Shown piece by piece: positions 46,049-54,306 of a stretch of DNA of 64,000 nucleotides (positions within the stretch are counted from its first letter, which is position 1; each line of letters begins with the position of its first letter). The notes beneath the pieces were generated by a model. That model saw only the letters and a program-made list of their open reading frames with translations. It was not told the DNA's origin and ran no database searches. The position numbers were made by a program, and so were the translations under genes. This DNA is from Enterovirga aerilata (GTDB lineage Bacteria > Pseudomonadota > Alphaproteobacteria > Rhizobiales > Beijerinckiaceae), in the NCBI RefSeq assembly GCF_013044135.1, contig NZ_JABEPP010000004.1, positions 310,001-374,000 on the forward strand, written 5' to 3'.

Positions 46049-46783
46049 TCAGGCGCTGGCGGTGGCGATCGCCTGCGCATAACGGCGGTCGGTCGCTTCC
46101 CAGTCGAGGTTCTTGAACCACGCGTCGATATACCTGGCGGCTTGGGTGCCGTAATCCATGTGAAAGCTGTGTTCATACATATCGAGCGCGAGCAGCGGTA
46201 TGCCGGCCGCAGCGCCGTGCATGTGATCCCAAGCCCAATGATTGTTGAGCGAGCGCGTGTGGACGTTGTAAGCGAGGATTGTCCAGCCAGAGCCGCCCGC
46301 AAGGCTCATGCCGGTGCGGCGGAATTCCGCCTCCCATGTCGCGAACGAGCCGAAGGCGGCGTCAATGGCGTCGCGGACCGAACCGGCCGCCCGGCCGTCG
46401 CCGCCCAACCCGTCGAAGTAGATTTCATGCAGCACCACCGAGCCGGTACGGTGCAGTTCCTCGCGTTTGAGGCCGCCGTAGATGGCAGGCGGCGCTTCGG
46501 TATCGGCGAGCGCGGCGGCCAGCCGTGGCCGCAATGCGTTCAGCGTCTTGACCGAGCCGGCATAGTTGTTCTCGTGGTGCGACGTGATCAATCGCTCGGA
46601 CAAGCCCTCAAGCCTGGCCGGATCGAACTTGAGCGGCTTGATTTGATGGTTGCCGGCAAAGGCGGGGACGGTCGACGGCGTGGCGACCGGCGTCCGGGCG
46701 GAGGCTTCGTTGATCGTCATGGCGGCGGCTCCTATGCCTAGGGTTGCGATTGCACTGCGTCGGGAGAGATTGTCGATCGTCAC
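46049..46783 (-). CDS. chrC: Fe/Mn superoxide dismutase, ChrC-like
   Basis: The 244-residue protein starts with a twin-arginine-like leader (LSRRSAIATLGIGAAAM), suggesting export, then a Fe/Mn SOD domain. The metal ligands can be placed at His69 (TSHHENNYAG), His119 (VVLHEIYFDGLGG), Asp201 and His205 (LALDMYEHSFHMDY). In transposon-borne chromate operons such as TnOtChr, chrC encodes an SOD of this type that removes superoxide formed during chromate reduction. Its position directly after chrA supports that reading. The start is a GTG. Confidence 0.87.
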   Translation of the reverse strand: MTIDNLSRRSAIATLGIGAAAMTINEASARTPVATPSTVPAFAGNHQIKPLKFDPARLEGLSERLITSHHENNYAGSVKTLNALRPRLAAALADTEAPPAIYGGLKREELHRTGSVVLHEIYFDGLGGDGRAAGSVRDAIDAAFGSFATWEAEFRRTGMSLAGGSGWTILAYNVHTRSLNNHWAWDHMHGAAAGIPLLALDMYEHSFHMDYGTQAARYIDAWFKNLDWEATDRRYAQAIATASA

Positions 46784-46840
46784 ATTCGGTCCTTTCCAAT
46801 ATGATTGATTAGGCTGCGTAAGAGTGACGGTGCGTCGCGA

Positions 46841-48088
46841 TCATCCGAACAGGACGAGGCCCGCCCCCGCCGCGGCGAGAACAACCCACAGGATCGTCGT
46901 TTTGGCCTTGAACACGTAAAGGAGCGCGAGGGCGACGGCGAAGATCGCGAGCGGGATCACCACGCCGGGCACGTTCACGAGAGTCTTTTGCCCTAGTTCC
47001 AGCGTCGTGGCGGCGATCAGCCCGACGACCGCTGCTGATATTCCCTCTAGGAAGGTCTTGATCTTTTCGTTGTCCACCAGCCGTTCAAGCTGGTCATGAA
47101 AGAACAGAGAAAAGCTGAATGCCGGCAGGAAGATGCCGATCGTCATCACGATCGCTCCGAGTGGGCCGCCGCCGAAATATCCGATGAACGTCGAGAAGAT
47201 GATCAGGGGTGCCGGCAGAATCCCCGATAGGGCGAGCCCGTCGAGGAACTGCGCATCCGTCATCCATCCATTGCCAACCGCATCGGCACGCAGGAACGGG
47301 ATGACTGTGTAGGCCCCGCCAAAGGTGAGGAGCCCGGCCTTGAGGCCCGAGATGAAAAGATCCAGCAGCGACGGTTCTTGGTTTGCGACGGGTTGCGCCG
47401 AGACCGCATCTCCACCAACCGGACCGGCGAAAGTGACCCAGGCGAAGTAGAGCCCGAGCCCGACGAGCACGGCCATGAGCAGGCCGGCCGTCACCCGCTG
47501 ACGGCGCGTCGCGAACATATAGACGAGGCCCGCGATCGGCAGGGTGAGCCAGAACGGCGTGCCGACGAGGGCCGCTAGGCCGGCGACGCCCGCGATACCC
47601 CAAAGCCAGCGGTCGAGCAGGATGTGACCGCCAATCCGGTGCACGGCGCGCACGATCAGGGCGATGACGGCCGGTTGCACTCCGAGAAATGCCGCGGTTG
47701 CGGCGGCAGTCTGCATGATCCCGGTGGAGAGATACAGCCAGGACAGCGCGAACATTAGGACAAAGCCCGGCATCATGAATCCCAGGCCTGCAAGAAGACC
47801 GCCGAGCTTTCCTTTAGGAAGCGTGCCGAAGAAGACGCATAGCTCGTGAGCCTCCGGACCGGGGAGCACCTGATACACGGCTAGGATGCGGTTGAACCTG
47901 GCACTTGAGACCCAGTGTTCCTCGTCGACCAACTCGCGGCGGATCATGGCGATTTGGGCGATCGGGCCACCCCATGCCAGGAAACCGAACCGCAAGAACT
48001 TGGCGAAGATCTGTGCATACGAAAGCTGCGGCAAAATGCCTTGACCTTCCGCAGAACCTACAGCCTCGCTCGGTACATTTGTCTGCAT
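46841..48088 (-). CDS. chrA: Chromate transporter ChrA
   Basis: The 415-residue protein is a long-chain CHR-family transporter with two homologous halves. The first contains FLRFGFLAWGGPIAQIAMIRRELV and YQVLPGPEAHELCVFFG. The second contains GLLTFGGAYTVIPFLRADAV and GILPAPLIIFSTFIGYFGGG. About ten membrane segments are visible. It extrudes chromate from the cytoplasm. It follows chrB by 71 bp in the same orientation. Confidence 0.95.
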   Translation of the reverse strand: MQTNVPSEAVGSAEGQGILPQLSYAQIFAKFLRFGFLAWGGPIAQIAMIRRELVDEEHWVSSARFNRILAVYQVLPGPEAHELCVFFGTLPKGKLGGLLAGLGFMMPGFVLMFALSWLYLSTGIMQTAAATAAFLGVQPAVIALIVRAVHRIGGHILLDRWLWGIAGVAGLAALVGTPFWLTLPIAGLVYMFATRRQRVTAGLLMAVLVGLGLYFAWVTFAGPVGGDAVSAQPVANQEPSLLDLFISGLKAGLLTFGGAYTVIPFLRADAVGNGWMTDAQFLDGLALSGILPAPLIIFSTFIGYFGGGPLGAIVMTIGIFLPAFSFSLFFHDQLERLVDNEKIKTFLEGISAAVVGLIAATTLELGQKTLVNVPGVVIPLAIFAVALALLYVFKAKTTILWVVLAAAGAGLVLFG

Positions 48089-48159
48089 TCACCACGTTCC
48101 TCAAGCTATAACAGTCATCTCTCGGCCGAGGGCCGAGTGCCTTGCGCTGACTCCCGACT

Positions 48160-49113
48160 TCACGGGTTTTGCCGGGTGAAGTAGGCGTAGAAGCCATCGA
48201 GCGCGTCGCCGGCACCGGCGATGCGCTGGAGATCGTCATCGAACGTCGCGCACACGCCTGACAGCATCGCGCTGAGTCCCGGCGTTTCCGGCCGCTCAAA
48301 CTTGTCGTCGCCGATGTCGAGGTCGTGGATGATCTCCCCGATCGCGGCTAATCCCGGATCGCCGTCCAGCTCGGCGCGTAGCAGCAGGGTCTCGAAGCTG
48401 CACCGATCGCCCTCATGGGTGAACTCGGCATCGGTCATATCGAAGCGCAGCTCGCCGGCATCGGACGTGTAGCTCCTGCCATCGACGAACTTGAAGCTCG
48501 CGTGGGGGTCGATGAATCGTCGGATCAGCCAAGCGCAGGCGATGCGATCGACGTGGACGCCGCGCCGCGTCACCCAGACGCGATGCTTGAGGTCAGCGGG
48601 CGACACCGCAGCCGCTTCGCCTGTGCGGCCGACGTCGGGATGGGCGTAACGCTTCTCGTCCAAATCCCGCAGCGCCGCCTCGGCACCTTGACGACCGTGC
48701 GCGCCAAAGAAGTCGAGCCGGACAATCTCAGAAAGCCGTCGCTGGAGTTTTGAGATCTCGGTCCCCGACGCCGGCCCAGTGTCGAGCAACTGCCGTGCGG
48801 CTTGGGCCAGCTCGTCATAATCGGCATCCCGCGCAGCGTCGAAAAGCTGGCGGAGCTCAACGTCGCTCTGGCCTTCGATCATCTGCGCGTCGATCAGCAC
48901 CGCCTCGCCGCCGCTGGTCGTGATCTCTGCCAGCAGGTCGCGAAATGCGGTTTCGTTCTCCTCGCGACGGGGGAGCACATGAACAGCGTTCTTGAGCGGC
49001 ACTGCGCCAATCGCCTGCAAGCGGCGCCAGATTTTCACACGCAGATAGGGCGGCTTCGCAGGGATTTGGTGCAGCAATGCTAGCCAATGCTCGGAGTCTT
49101 GCGAAGCGTCCAT
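48160..49113 (-). CDS. chrB: Chromate resistance protein ChrB
   Basis: The 317-residue protein matches ChrB. Its N-terminal part begins LALLHQIPAKPPYLRVKIWRRLQAIGAVPLKNAVHVLP (in segments), and the C-terminal chromate-resistance domain contains VWVTRRGVHVDRIACAWLIRRFIDP and CSFETLLLRAEL. ChrB is described as a chromate-responsive regulator of chr operons and helps resistance. It is the first gene of the operon, with a palindrome just upstream of its ATG. Confidence 0.93.
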   Translation of the reverse strand: MDASQDSEHWLALLHQIPAKPPYLRVKIWRRLQAIGAVPLKNAVHVLPRREENETAFRDLLAEITTSGGEAVLIDAQMIEGQSDVELRQLFDAARDADYDELAQAARQLLDTGPASGTEISKLQRRLSEIVRLDFFGAHGRQGAEAALRDLDEKRYAHPDVGRTGEAAAVSPADLKHRVWVTRRGVHVDRIACAWLIRRFIDPHASFKFVDGRSYTSDAGELRFDMTDAEFTHEGDRCSFETLLLRAELDGDPGLAAIGEIIHDLDIGDDKFERPETPGLSAMLSGVCATFDDDLQRIAGAGDALDGFYAYFTRQNP

Positions 49114-49125
49114 AACGCATATGTA

Positions 49126-49146
49126 TCATTTCCGATGTTGAAATGA
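49126..49146 (-). promoter_or_regulatory. Candidate ChrB operator
   Basis: TCATTTC and GAAATGA form a perfect 7-bp inverted repeat with a 7-bp spacer, 12 bp upstream of the chrB start. A TACATAT sequence between it and the ATG, on the minus strand, could be the -10 box. A repressor bound here would block the chrBA-SOD operon; ChrB is the obvious candidate. The assignment is positional. Confidence 0.5.
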
Positions 49147-49279
49147 AACACGTATATCTCCATCCTGCAACGGTTCAGGAAGGGTGCGGATTGCGGGCGA
49201 AGCGCAAGCGACGTTCGACGGCGACGATCGCTGGCTCGTTTCGGTGTTTGGCGGCGCTACGGTAGTAGGAACAACGGGA

Positions 49280-49299
49280 TGTATTCGTTATGTTTATCC
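49280..49299 (+). repeat. Direct repeat, left copy flanking the Argonaute cassette
   Basis: TGTATTCGTTATGTTTATCC occurs here and, base for base, at 54506-54525. Similarity continues less perfectly on both sides (GGCGGCG, TAGGA and AACGG upstream; CGGGGC.CCA downstream), giving a diverged repeat of about 70 bp. In both copies one frame reads CIRYVYP, so the repeat could also be a remnant of duplicated coding sequence. Confidence 0.85.
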
Positions 49300-49420
49300 T
49301 GCACGGGGCACCAAATTCCGCCGCCGGCCGCCGTTTGTGCGCGTCAGCCGCACAGGCTACGATCAGCGAAAACTCAGTGTTAACACGATCGTAGGCACGG
49401 CGGCCATCGACGGCAAAAAG

Positions 49421-49438
49421 TTCGAATCCTGTGGGTGC
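49421..49438 (+). repeat. Imperfect copy of the tRNA-Arg 3' end
   Basis: TTCGAATCCTGTGGGTGC differs from the tRNA-Arg segment at 10366-10384 by one substitution and one missing C. The flanks do not form a T-stem and CCA is absent, so it is not part of a tRNA gene. It may be a decayed attachment site; chance similarity cannot be excluded. Confidence 0.35.
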
Positions 49439-49450
49439 AACGAACTTTCA

Positions 49451-50866
49451 CTACATGAAGAATCGGAATTGGTAGGGTGTGCTGCCTAGATTCGTCATGC
49501 GCTTGAGGACGCGCGCCAGCACCTTCGCATAACTCATCGTTACGGGTAGCGGATCATACAGCCCGTCATTGTTCCAGTTCATCTTCGACAAGGCGAGCGC
49601 CGCGCGGGCGCTGTCGTCCCACGTGCCGTGCCCGGCATGGCGGACAAGTCGGATCGGACGCGGCGTGCCGCGCTGACCCTGAAAATAGGTTTTCGGTCCC
49701 AAAGTCTCCACGGCACCGTGCATCCACAGTAGTGCCTCGCGCTCGCCAAGCCCGATCAGTGAGCCACGCTTAATTGGAAACGCCGCCGCCTTACCTCCCG
49801 AATTGGCTTGGTCGCGTTCCCAACGCGCGCCGCGCCAGCCCACATCCTCGACCACCTGAATCAAATCGACCGCCTCGCACAGCGGTAGTGCCTCGAAGCA
49901 GCCGAGCACTTCTGCGTCTTTGAACTCGGTCGATTTGTGGACCATGACCCGGCGCGGCGAGCGTCCGCCATGCCGGTGACGATACAGCGTCATCGACCGC
50001 GTGATGACACGGAACATCTCAGCCTGCGATAAAAAGGGATTATCGCGTTGCACCTGCACGTCGGCGGTATCGTAGGCGATAAACTCCAAGCCGGCGCCCT
50101 CCGCGTCGAACACCTGGCTGCAACAAGTCACAAATCGCGGTTTGTCGGCACCGTTCGACCGCACCGCATAGGAAATGCCGACATAGGCTGTTTCTGGGTC
50201 CACGTCGGCTAGCTTCCAGGGAACGCCGCCGGCCTTGGCATACAGCGCCAGCCCGACTCGCCACATCACGCTCGCACGGCAGCGATAAGCGAGCGCCTTG
50301 TCTTCGCGCACGATCTGGATCGGCATCCCGCGCGCGGCCGTATAGGCTTTGAGATGATCGTGGAGATCGAAATCGTCCCCCGCGCCGTAGAAGCCACGCT
50401 CCCACCGCTGCGGTAGGTAGATGAACAAGACATCGAAGTCGCTGCGGAACGCCTCAAGGGGCTGGATCGCACGAACGAGCTGTTCGGCGAGCAACACGTG
50501 CGGCATCGCCGATTGTGCCATCTCGCTCTCAAACGATCCGTCCAGCTCGACACGGCATTTCTTGGTTGCCGCCGTCACGCGCATGTCGAACACGGTATTG
50601 AAGCCCGGCCAATCCGGCAGATAGTCGGTTCGCTCGACCGGGCGCACGCTCTGGCTCAGCTCACGCATGAATGCGAACAGTCGCTCGGACTCGCCCTTCG
50701 GGGCCAGCGTCGCTACCCGGATCGGCGATTGCACCAATCCGCGCGAATGGGGGCCGAACCGCTTGAGCCCGCGCAGCGGATGAATGTCCCGCTCGCTCGT
50801 TCGCTCGGGATGGAACACCAGCTCGGGTTCGGGATACCATATGGTCGGGGCGATCTCGCTCGTCAT
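49451..50866 (-). CDS. Short prokaryotic Argonaute (MID-PIWI)
   Basis: The 471-residue protein has the length and content of a short pAgo that keeps only MID and PIWI domains. Recognisable parts include a MID-like central segment (DFDVLFIYLPQRWERGFYG, then LHDHLKAYTAARGMPIQIV) and a PIWI-like half (YVGISYAVRS, RVMVHKSTEFKDAEVLG, and a C-terminal LSKMNWNNDGLYDPLPVTMSYAKVLARV in segments). Short pAgos lack a working catalytic tetrad and use guide-target binding to switch on a partner. The start ATG overlaps the SIR2-APAZ stop by 4 bp, which rejects the longer reading frame extending to 50977. Together they form the SPARSA-type abortive defence pair. Confidence 0.87.
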   Translation of the reverse strand: MTSEIAPTIWYPEPELVFHPERTSERDIHPLRGLKRFGPHSRGLVQSPIRVATLAPKGESERLFAFMRELSQSVRPVERTDYLPDWPGFNTVFDMRVTAATKKCRVELDGSFESEMAQSAMPHVLLAEQLVRAIQPLEAFRSDFDVLFIYLPQRWERGFYGAGDDFDLHDHLKAYTAARGMPIQIVREDKALAYRCRASVMWRVGLALYAKAGGVPWKLADVDPETAYVGISYAVRSNGADKPRFVTCCSQVFDAEGAGLEFIAYDTADVQVQRDNPFLSQAEMFRVITRSMTLYRHRHGGRSPRRVMVHKSTEFKDAEVLGCFEALPLCEAVDLIQVVEDVGWRGARWERDQANSGGKAAAFPIKRGSLIGLGEREALLWMHGAVETLGPKTYFQGQRGTPRPIRLVRHAGHGTWDDSARAALALSKMNWNNDGLYDPLPVTMSYAKVLARVLKRMTNLGSTPYQFRFFM

Positions 50867-52596
50867 GGCTGCACCAGCTTGGAGAAGGCCGTGTTCTTCC
50901 CGACTGCGAAGCGAGCATCGATCCCGTCGCCAATCGACAGCGCCAGAAGCGCTTCGCCGGCAAGGCGCTTTGCCCAAAAATCGATAAGCCGATCGAGATC
51001 ACGATTATAGCGCTTCACCGTCCGTTCGCGCGCGAAGTCGGCGGTGATCGCTTTGGTCGCGTCCGTGACACCCTCAAACACGATCTTTGGATCAAGCAGC
51101 AGCCAAAGACCGTCGTCTGCCCAGTCAAGCCGGACCCCGACCCCCTCGTGCCATTTCAGGTCCGGGTGTTTGGGCACGGTGCCAGTCGTCTGATGAGTTA
51201 TCGCGCGAAGCCCATCCCATGCGCTGTCGGCGGGATCTACTGGCACGAGCAAATCAGCGCTGCGGCGGCGGATCGCACGAACATTCTTGGCGGCACACAG
51301 CGCCTCTACCAAGGCATCGCGTAGCAGGCCGCGTTCGCCGGACTCATAGCGCAGGCGCCGCTTCTCGAAGGTGGCCAGATCGAACGCAGTGATTCCGAAC
51401 GGGTCGAACACTCGACGGAACTCGGCATCGCTGCCGAAACCGAGCACGCCCGCTTGCGTGCGCGTCACGATCAGGCGCGCGTTCGCCTCGGCGACCGCCG
51501 AACGCGCCGCTGCGACACCCTCGATCGTGCATACCAGCTTGCGGCAATTGGCCGGGATGGTGACGGCAAGCCCGTTGAGCCGAATGAGGGGCCAGCCCCG
51601 CTGGCCCGAGGGCTCGGGAGCGCCCGACACGCGCGACCGTCCTGTTGCCAGCGCGTTGAGAGCGGATGTGTCGAGCGCGGGCAGCAGCCGCACGAGATCA
51701 CGTAATATCTCATCGAAGCTCTCAATCCGCACCAGCCCGCACTCAACGCCCGCGTCGCTGGCGCGCTGGAGAAGTCGGATGACCCGCCCGAGCGGTGGAT
51801 CGCTACCGCGATGCAGCCAGAACAGTCCGCCAGGATAACCGCCCGGCTGATTGAGCGCCGTTTCAAGCGCGTCCATCACTGAATCGTCGCGTCCGCTGTA
51901 GCCGGCGACTACGAGGCCGGATCGTCGGCAGGCATCCACGAGCTGCTGACGAAGCGCCGCATCCTGCTGGCGCAGCTCATCGGTCGTGTTCTTAAGCCGA
52001 CGCGAGCGGAAATCGCCGTGCAGCTTCACTGCGATGGGCCATTTTTGCGCGCCGATCAATTGCCCCGCCAGTTCCGGAGCGTCGAGTGCAACGACGCTCA
52101 ACGTGCCCGTTGTGCCATACGTTCTCGCGCAGGCATCTTCGATCAAGTGGTCGAAATTGGTCGTCCAGACGAGCTGAGTGTGGCCCGCTTTTAGAAGCGA
52201 GGCGAGGGCAAGATGGCCATAGGCCAGCTTCGCGCCGCTAATCATGCCTTGAATAAAAGTCGTGCGATCGCGCTCCACCGGGTAGGTTGCTTCGAAGAGC
52301 GCCGCGTATTCATCCGGTGAACCCGGCGACGGTAGTCGCTCGGAACTCGCAATGTGCGAGTCTAACAGCGCGCGGATCGCAGGATTACCGAGATCGGCGA
52401 CACTCTGCGGCGACGCCTTGCGTTGGGCAACGAACAACGTTTGCTTGAATTGCCAGATCATATCCCAAGCGCTGGGGATGCCGGCTGAAACCGACGCACC
52501 CGCGCCAAGGAGCCACATTAATTGGCCGGGGCGCAGCGCGAAGCGCCGCACAAAGTCATCGCTCGATAGCTCGCTCGGGCTCGTTATGCTCTCCAT
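50863..52596 (-). CDS. SIR2-APAZ effector of the short Argonaute system
   Basis: The 577-residue protein has an N-terminal SIR2 domain. Its NAD-binding GAGAS is at residues 31-35 (WLLGAGASVSAGIPS), VWTTNFDHLIEDA carries Asn147 and Asp149, and the catalytic His193 lies in VKLHGDF. The remaining roughly 280 residues fit an APAZ domain, the module that replaces the missing N-PAZ part and binds the short pAgo. In characterised SPARSA systems, recognition of invader nucleic acid makes the SIR2 domain degrade NAD, killing or arresting the infected cell. The key SIR2 residues are intact, so the enzyme is probably active. Confidence 0.9.
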   Translation of the reverse strand: MESITSPSELSSDDFVRRFALRPGQLMWLLGAGASVSAGIPSAWDMIWQFKQTLFVAQRKASPQSVADLGNPAIRALLDSHIASSERLPSPGSPDEYAALFEATYPVERDRTTFIQGMISGAKLAYGHLALASLLKAGHTQLVWTTNFDHLIEDACARTYGTTGTLSVVALDAPELAGQLIGAQKWPIAVKLHGDFRSRRLKNTTDELRQQDAALRQQLVDACRRSGLVVAGYSGRDDSVMDALETALNQPGGYPGGLFWLHRGSDPPLGRVIRLLQRASDAGVECGLVRIESFDEILRDLVRLLPALDTSALNALATGRSRVSGAPEPSGQRGWPLIRLNGLAVTIPANCRKLVCTIEGVAAARSAVAEANARLIVTRTQAGVLGFGSDAEFRRVFDPFGITAFDLATFEKRRLRYESGERGLLRDALVEALCAAKNVRAIRRRSADLLVPVDPADSAWDGLRAITHQTTGTVPKHPDLKWHEGVGVRLDWADDGLWLLLDPKIVFEGVTDATKAITADFARERTVKRYNRDLDRLIDFWAKRLAGEALLALSIGDGIDARFAVGKNTAFSKLVQP

Positions 52597-52740
52597 CCGC
52601 CCATGCCTAACCGATCCACAAGCCTTCGCCAGCAGATTTTGTTCTCTAATGGTTCTCTAGGCTCAACCTTGTGATCGGCAGGTGCGGGAAGCGACGCCAC
52701 CGTTGTAAGCGCCTGGGCTTCCGAGCAGCCGTAGCGCAGG

Positions 52741-53355
52741 TCATTCGGGGGGTGGTGGCAGCAGAGGCGGCGCCTCGTAGGCTTCTAGCTGCCACGGCCC
52801 CTGGTAGTTCTCAATGATGCCTTCGGTCGGCACGGGCATGCCGGCAATGAGCGCGATCTGCCCGAGACACCGGCTCAGGTGTCCGCGTAAGATTTCGAGG
52901 CCGTCGAAATAGGCTTGGCGCACGTCCGGCGGTCGATGAAACTCGCCGAAACGTGGATGCGGGGGCGCATCCTTGTCGCGCCGCAACAGCTCCTCGTAAG
53001 TCATAAACTGTCGAATACCAGTCGCCATCGCATCGAGCAGAAGGAACAGCGGTCCGTCCTGCAACTCGGCGAGTTCCACCTCTTTGTCGACGATCAACTG
53101 GCGGATTTCCTTGAGCGAAGTGAGAGCTCTCTCGATGCAATCGTCGCAACATTCCCACGCAGATAGGACGCGCCGATCGCGCAAACGGAGGACGATCTCG
53201 CGCGCCACACGGCGCTCGCGATCTTTAGGGCTGACCGCAATGCTGATGAAAGGCAAGTTCAAGGTGACGTCACCTATCCGGCCAGCGACTTGGCGGCGAG
53301 CGCGGGCGAGGAGATCGGTCAGATCGAACTTGAAGGGGATATCGCCACTTCGCAC
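52741..53355 (-). CDS. Hypothetical protein in the Argonaute cassette
   Basis: The 204-residue protein begins (GTG start) MRSGDIPFKFDLTDLLARARRQVAG. The middle is helical and contains a Cys-rich turn (LSAWECCDDCIERALTSL); it ends in a proline-rich tail (PPLLPPPPE). I recognise no domain. Three bases separate it from the nuclease-like gene upstream and 144 bp from the SIR2-APAZ gene downstream, all on the same strand and inside the flanking repeats. It could serve with the upstream gene as a separate defence system or as an accessory of the pAgo pair. Confidence 0.65.
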   Translation of the reverse strand: MRSGDIPFKFDLTDLLARARRQVAGRIGDVTLNLPFISIAVSPKDRERRVAREIVLRLRDRRVLSAWECCDDCIERALTSLKEIRQLIVDKEVELAELQDGPLFLLLDAMATGIRQFMTYEELLRRDKDAPPHPRFGEFHRPPDVRQAYFDGLEILRGHLSRCLGQIALIAGMPVPTEGIIENYQGPWQLEAYEAPPLLPPPPE

Positions 53356-53358
53356 GGC

Positions 53359-54306
53359 TCAGGCCTCGCCCGGCAGGGTAATTGATGCAGCGAGAGCCGC
53401 CCCAATGGGCCCCGATCGGCGTTCGAGGAAATAGCGGACGCGATCGTCATTGCTGTCATCGAACTGCTGTCCAACCTGACAGGTCAGCAGCAGATCGGCA
53501 GCCCAGGTTTCGAGCGGCCAATCCCGCCCGACGCAGGCGGATTTCAGCAGGCTGAAGGTGGGAGATTGGCCGTCATTGAGTTCGACAAGAGCGCGGTGGA
53601 GGTTGTCGGCATCGACCACCCGATTTCCGACCGGCATGTCGCCAACGCGGATTCGTTTTCGCAGGGGGTAGGTAACTGCGTAGGGAAGCTCAGGCGGTGC
53701 GTAGAGCAGGTAGAAGACGGCCTTGCCGAAATCCCGATTGAGCGTGTCGATCAGTTCGACCTGTCGGTGTCCAGCCTGAATTGCGGCGAAGGTGCAGGTT
53801 TCGTCGAAGCTGTAGGTTCGGTGGAGTGCGGCGGCTGCTTGCTGCCCATCGCGGCGGATGAACGCATTCATGCCATGAAGGAAACCAATTTCATCTTCGT
53901 CTTCGACATCATGGTTAGTCGGAAAGAGACGTTTGGATTGGAGCAGGCCAATCTTCTTCGCCACCAGCTTGTCTTGTCGATAGACGAAGACGAGGATCGC
54001 AATATCCGCCGTTTCCCAACGCCGGCGTTGCGGAAAATCCCAATCCCAATGGGGAGCGCCTAGGCGCCGCAAACCACCGATGTTGTGAGTATCCATGCGG
54101 ATGATCGCGCCCGAAGGCAGGAGCGTCGGCGCACTGTTGGGGATCAGCGCTTCAATCAATCCGTCATCGAGCGATGTCTCGCGGATATTGGGGAGATTGG
54201 CCAGGCGCTCACATACGTGGCGGTTTGCGTCCGCGAAGACGCCACGGAACCAGGCAACAACGTCGGCGGGTATCACTGGCCAAGGATTCAATCGCGTTCC
54301 CCTCAT
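53359..54306 (-). CDS. Uncharacterised protein, possible PD-(D/E)xK nuclease
   Basis: The 315-residue protein starts MRGTRLNPWPVIPADVVAWF. Its N-terminal half carries a pattern that could be a restriction-endonuclease-like core: Glu52 in a helix (DDGLIEALIP), then Asp101 (WETADIAILVFVY) and Gln123-x-Lys125 (KIGLLQSKRLFP). The remainder has VFYLLYAPPELPY and DNLHRALVEL. The nuclease reading is inferred from the D...QxK spacing only. It is the first gene of the four-gene minus-strand cassette. A GTG at 54324 would extend it by six residues. Confidence 0.6.
   Translation of the reverse strand: MRGTRLNPWPVIPADVVAWFRGVFADANRHVCERLANLPNIRETSLDDGLIEALIPNSAPTLLPSGAIIRMDTHNIGGLRRLGAPHWDWDFPQRRRWETADIAILVFVYRQDKLVAKKIGLLQSKRLFPTNHDVEDEDEIGFLHGMNAFIRRDGQQAAAALHRTYSFDETCTFAAIQAGHRQVELIDTLNRDFGKAVFYLLYAPPELPYAVTYPLRKRIRVGDMPVGNRVVDADNLHRALVELNDGQSPTFSLLKSACVGRDWPLETWAADLLLTCQVGQQFDDSNDDRVRYFLERRSGPIGAALAASITLPGEA

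Larger units (their letters stand above)
10389..49420. mobile_element. Tn4371-like integrative and conjugative element at tRNA-Arg (right end uncertain)
   Basis: The left boundary is well supported: a serine recombinase gene abuts and overlaps the 3' end of the tRNA-Arg gene. Inside are ParB, DUF736, DUF932, DUF2285, DUF2840, TraF, a VirB1-like transglycosylase, a relaxase, TraG and the trb operon in the order known from Tn4371-type elements. The right end given here is only the position of an imperfect copy of the tRNA 3' end. No perfect repeat of the tRNA end was seen elsewhere, so the element may end outside the window. The conjugative core alone spans 10389-39450. Confidence 0.55.
49147..49450. 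other. Junction region between chromate operon and Argonaute cassette
   Basis: About 300 bp without a recognisable gene. It holds one copy of the 20-bp direct repeat (49280-49299) and an imperfect copy of the tRNA-Arg 3' end (49421-49438). A 101-codon frame crosses it but its product is not recognisable. The mixture suggests an old integration or recombination junction. Confidence 0.5.

Noticed and set aside
49184-49489. 101-codon plus-strand frame in the junction region
   Set aside because: It has no recognisable product or good ribosome-binding site, and it overlaps both the direct repeat and the tRNA-like fragment, so it is more likely accidental or a remnant.
50867-50977. N-terminal extension of the short Argonaute
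   Set aside because: The extra residues are translated from sequence that codes for the end of SIR2-APAZ in another frame; the ATGA overlap gives the natural start at 50866.
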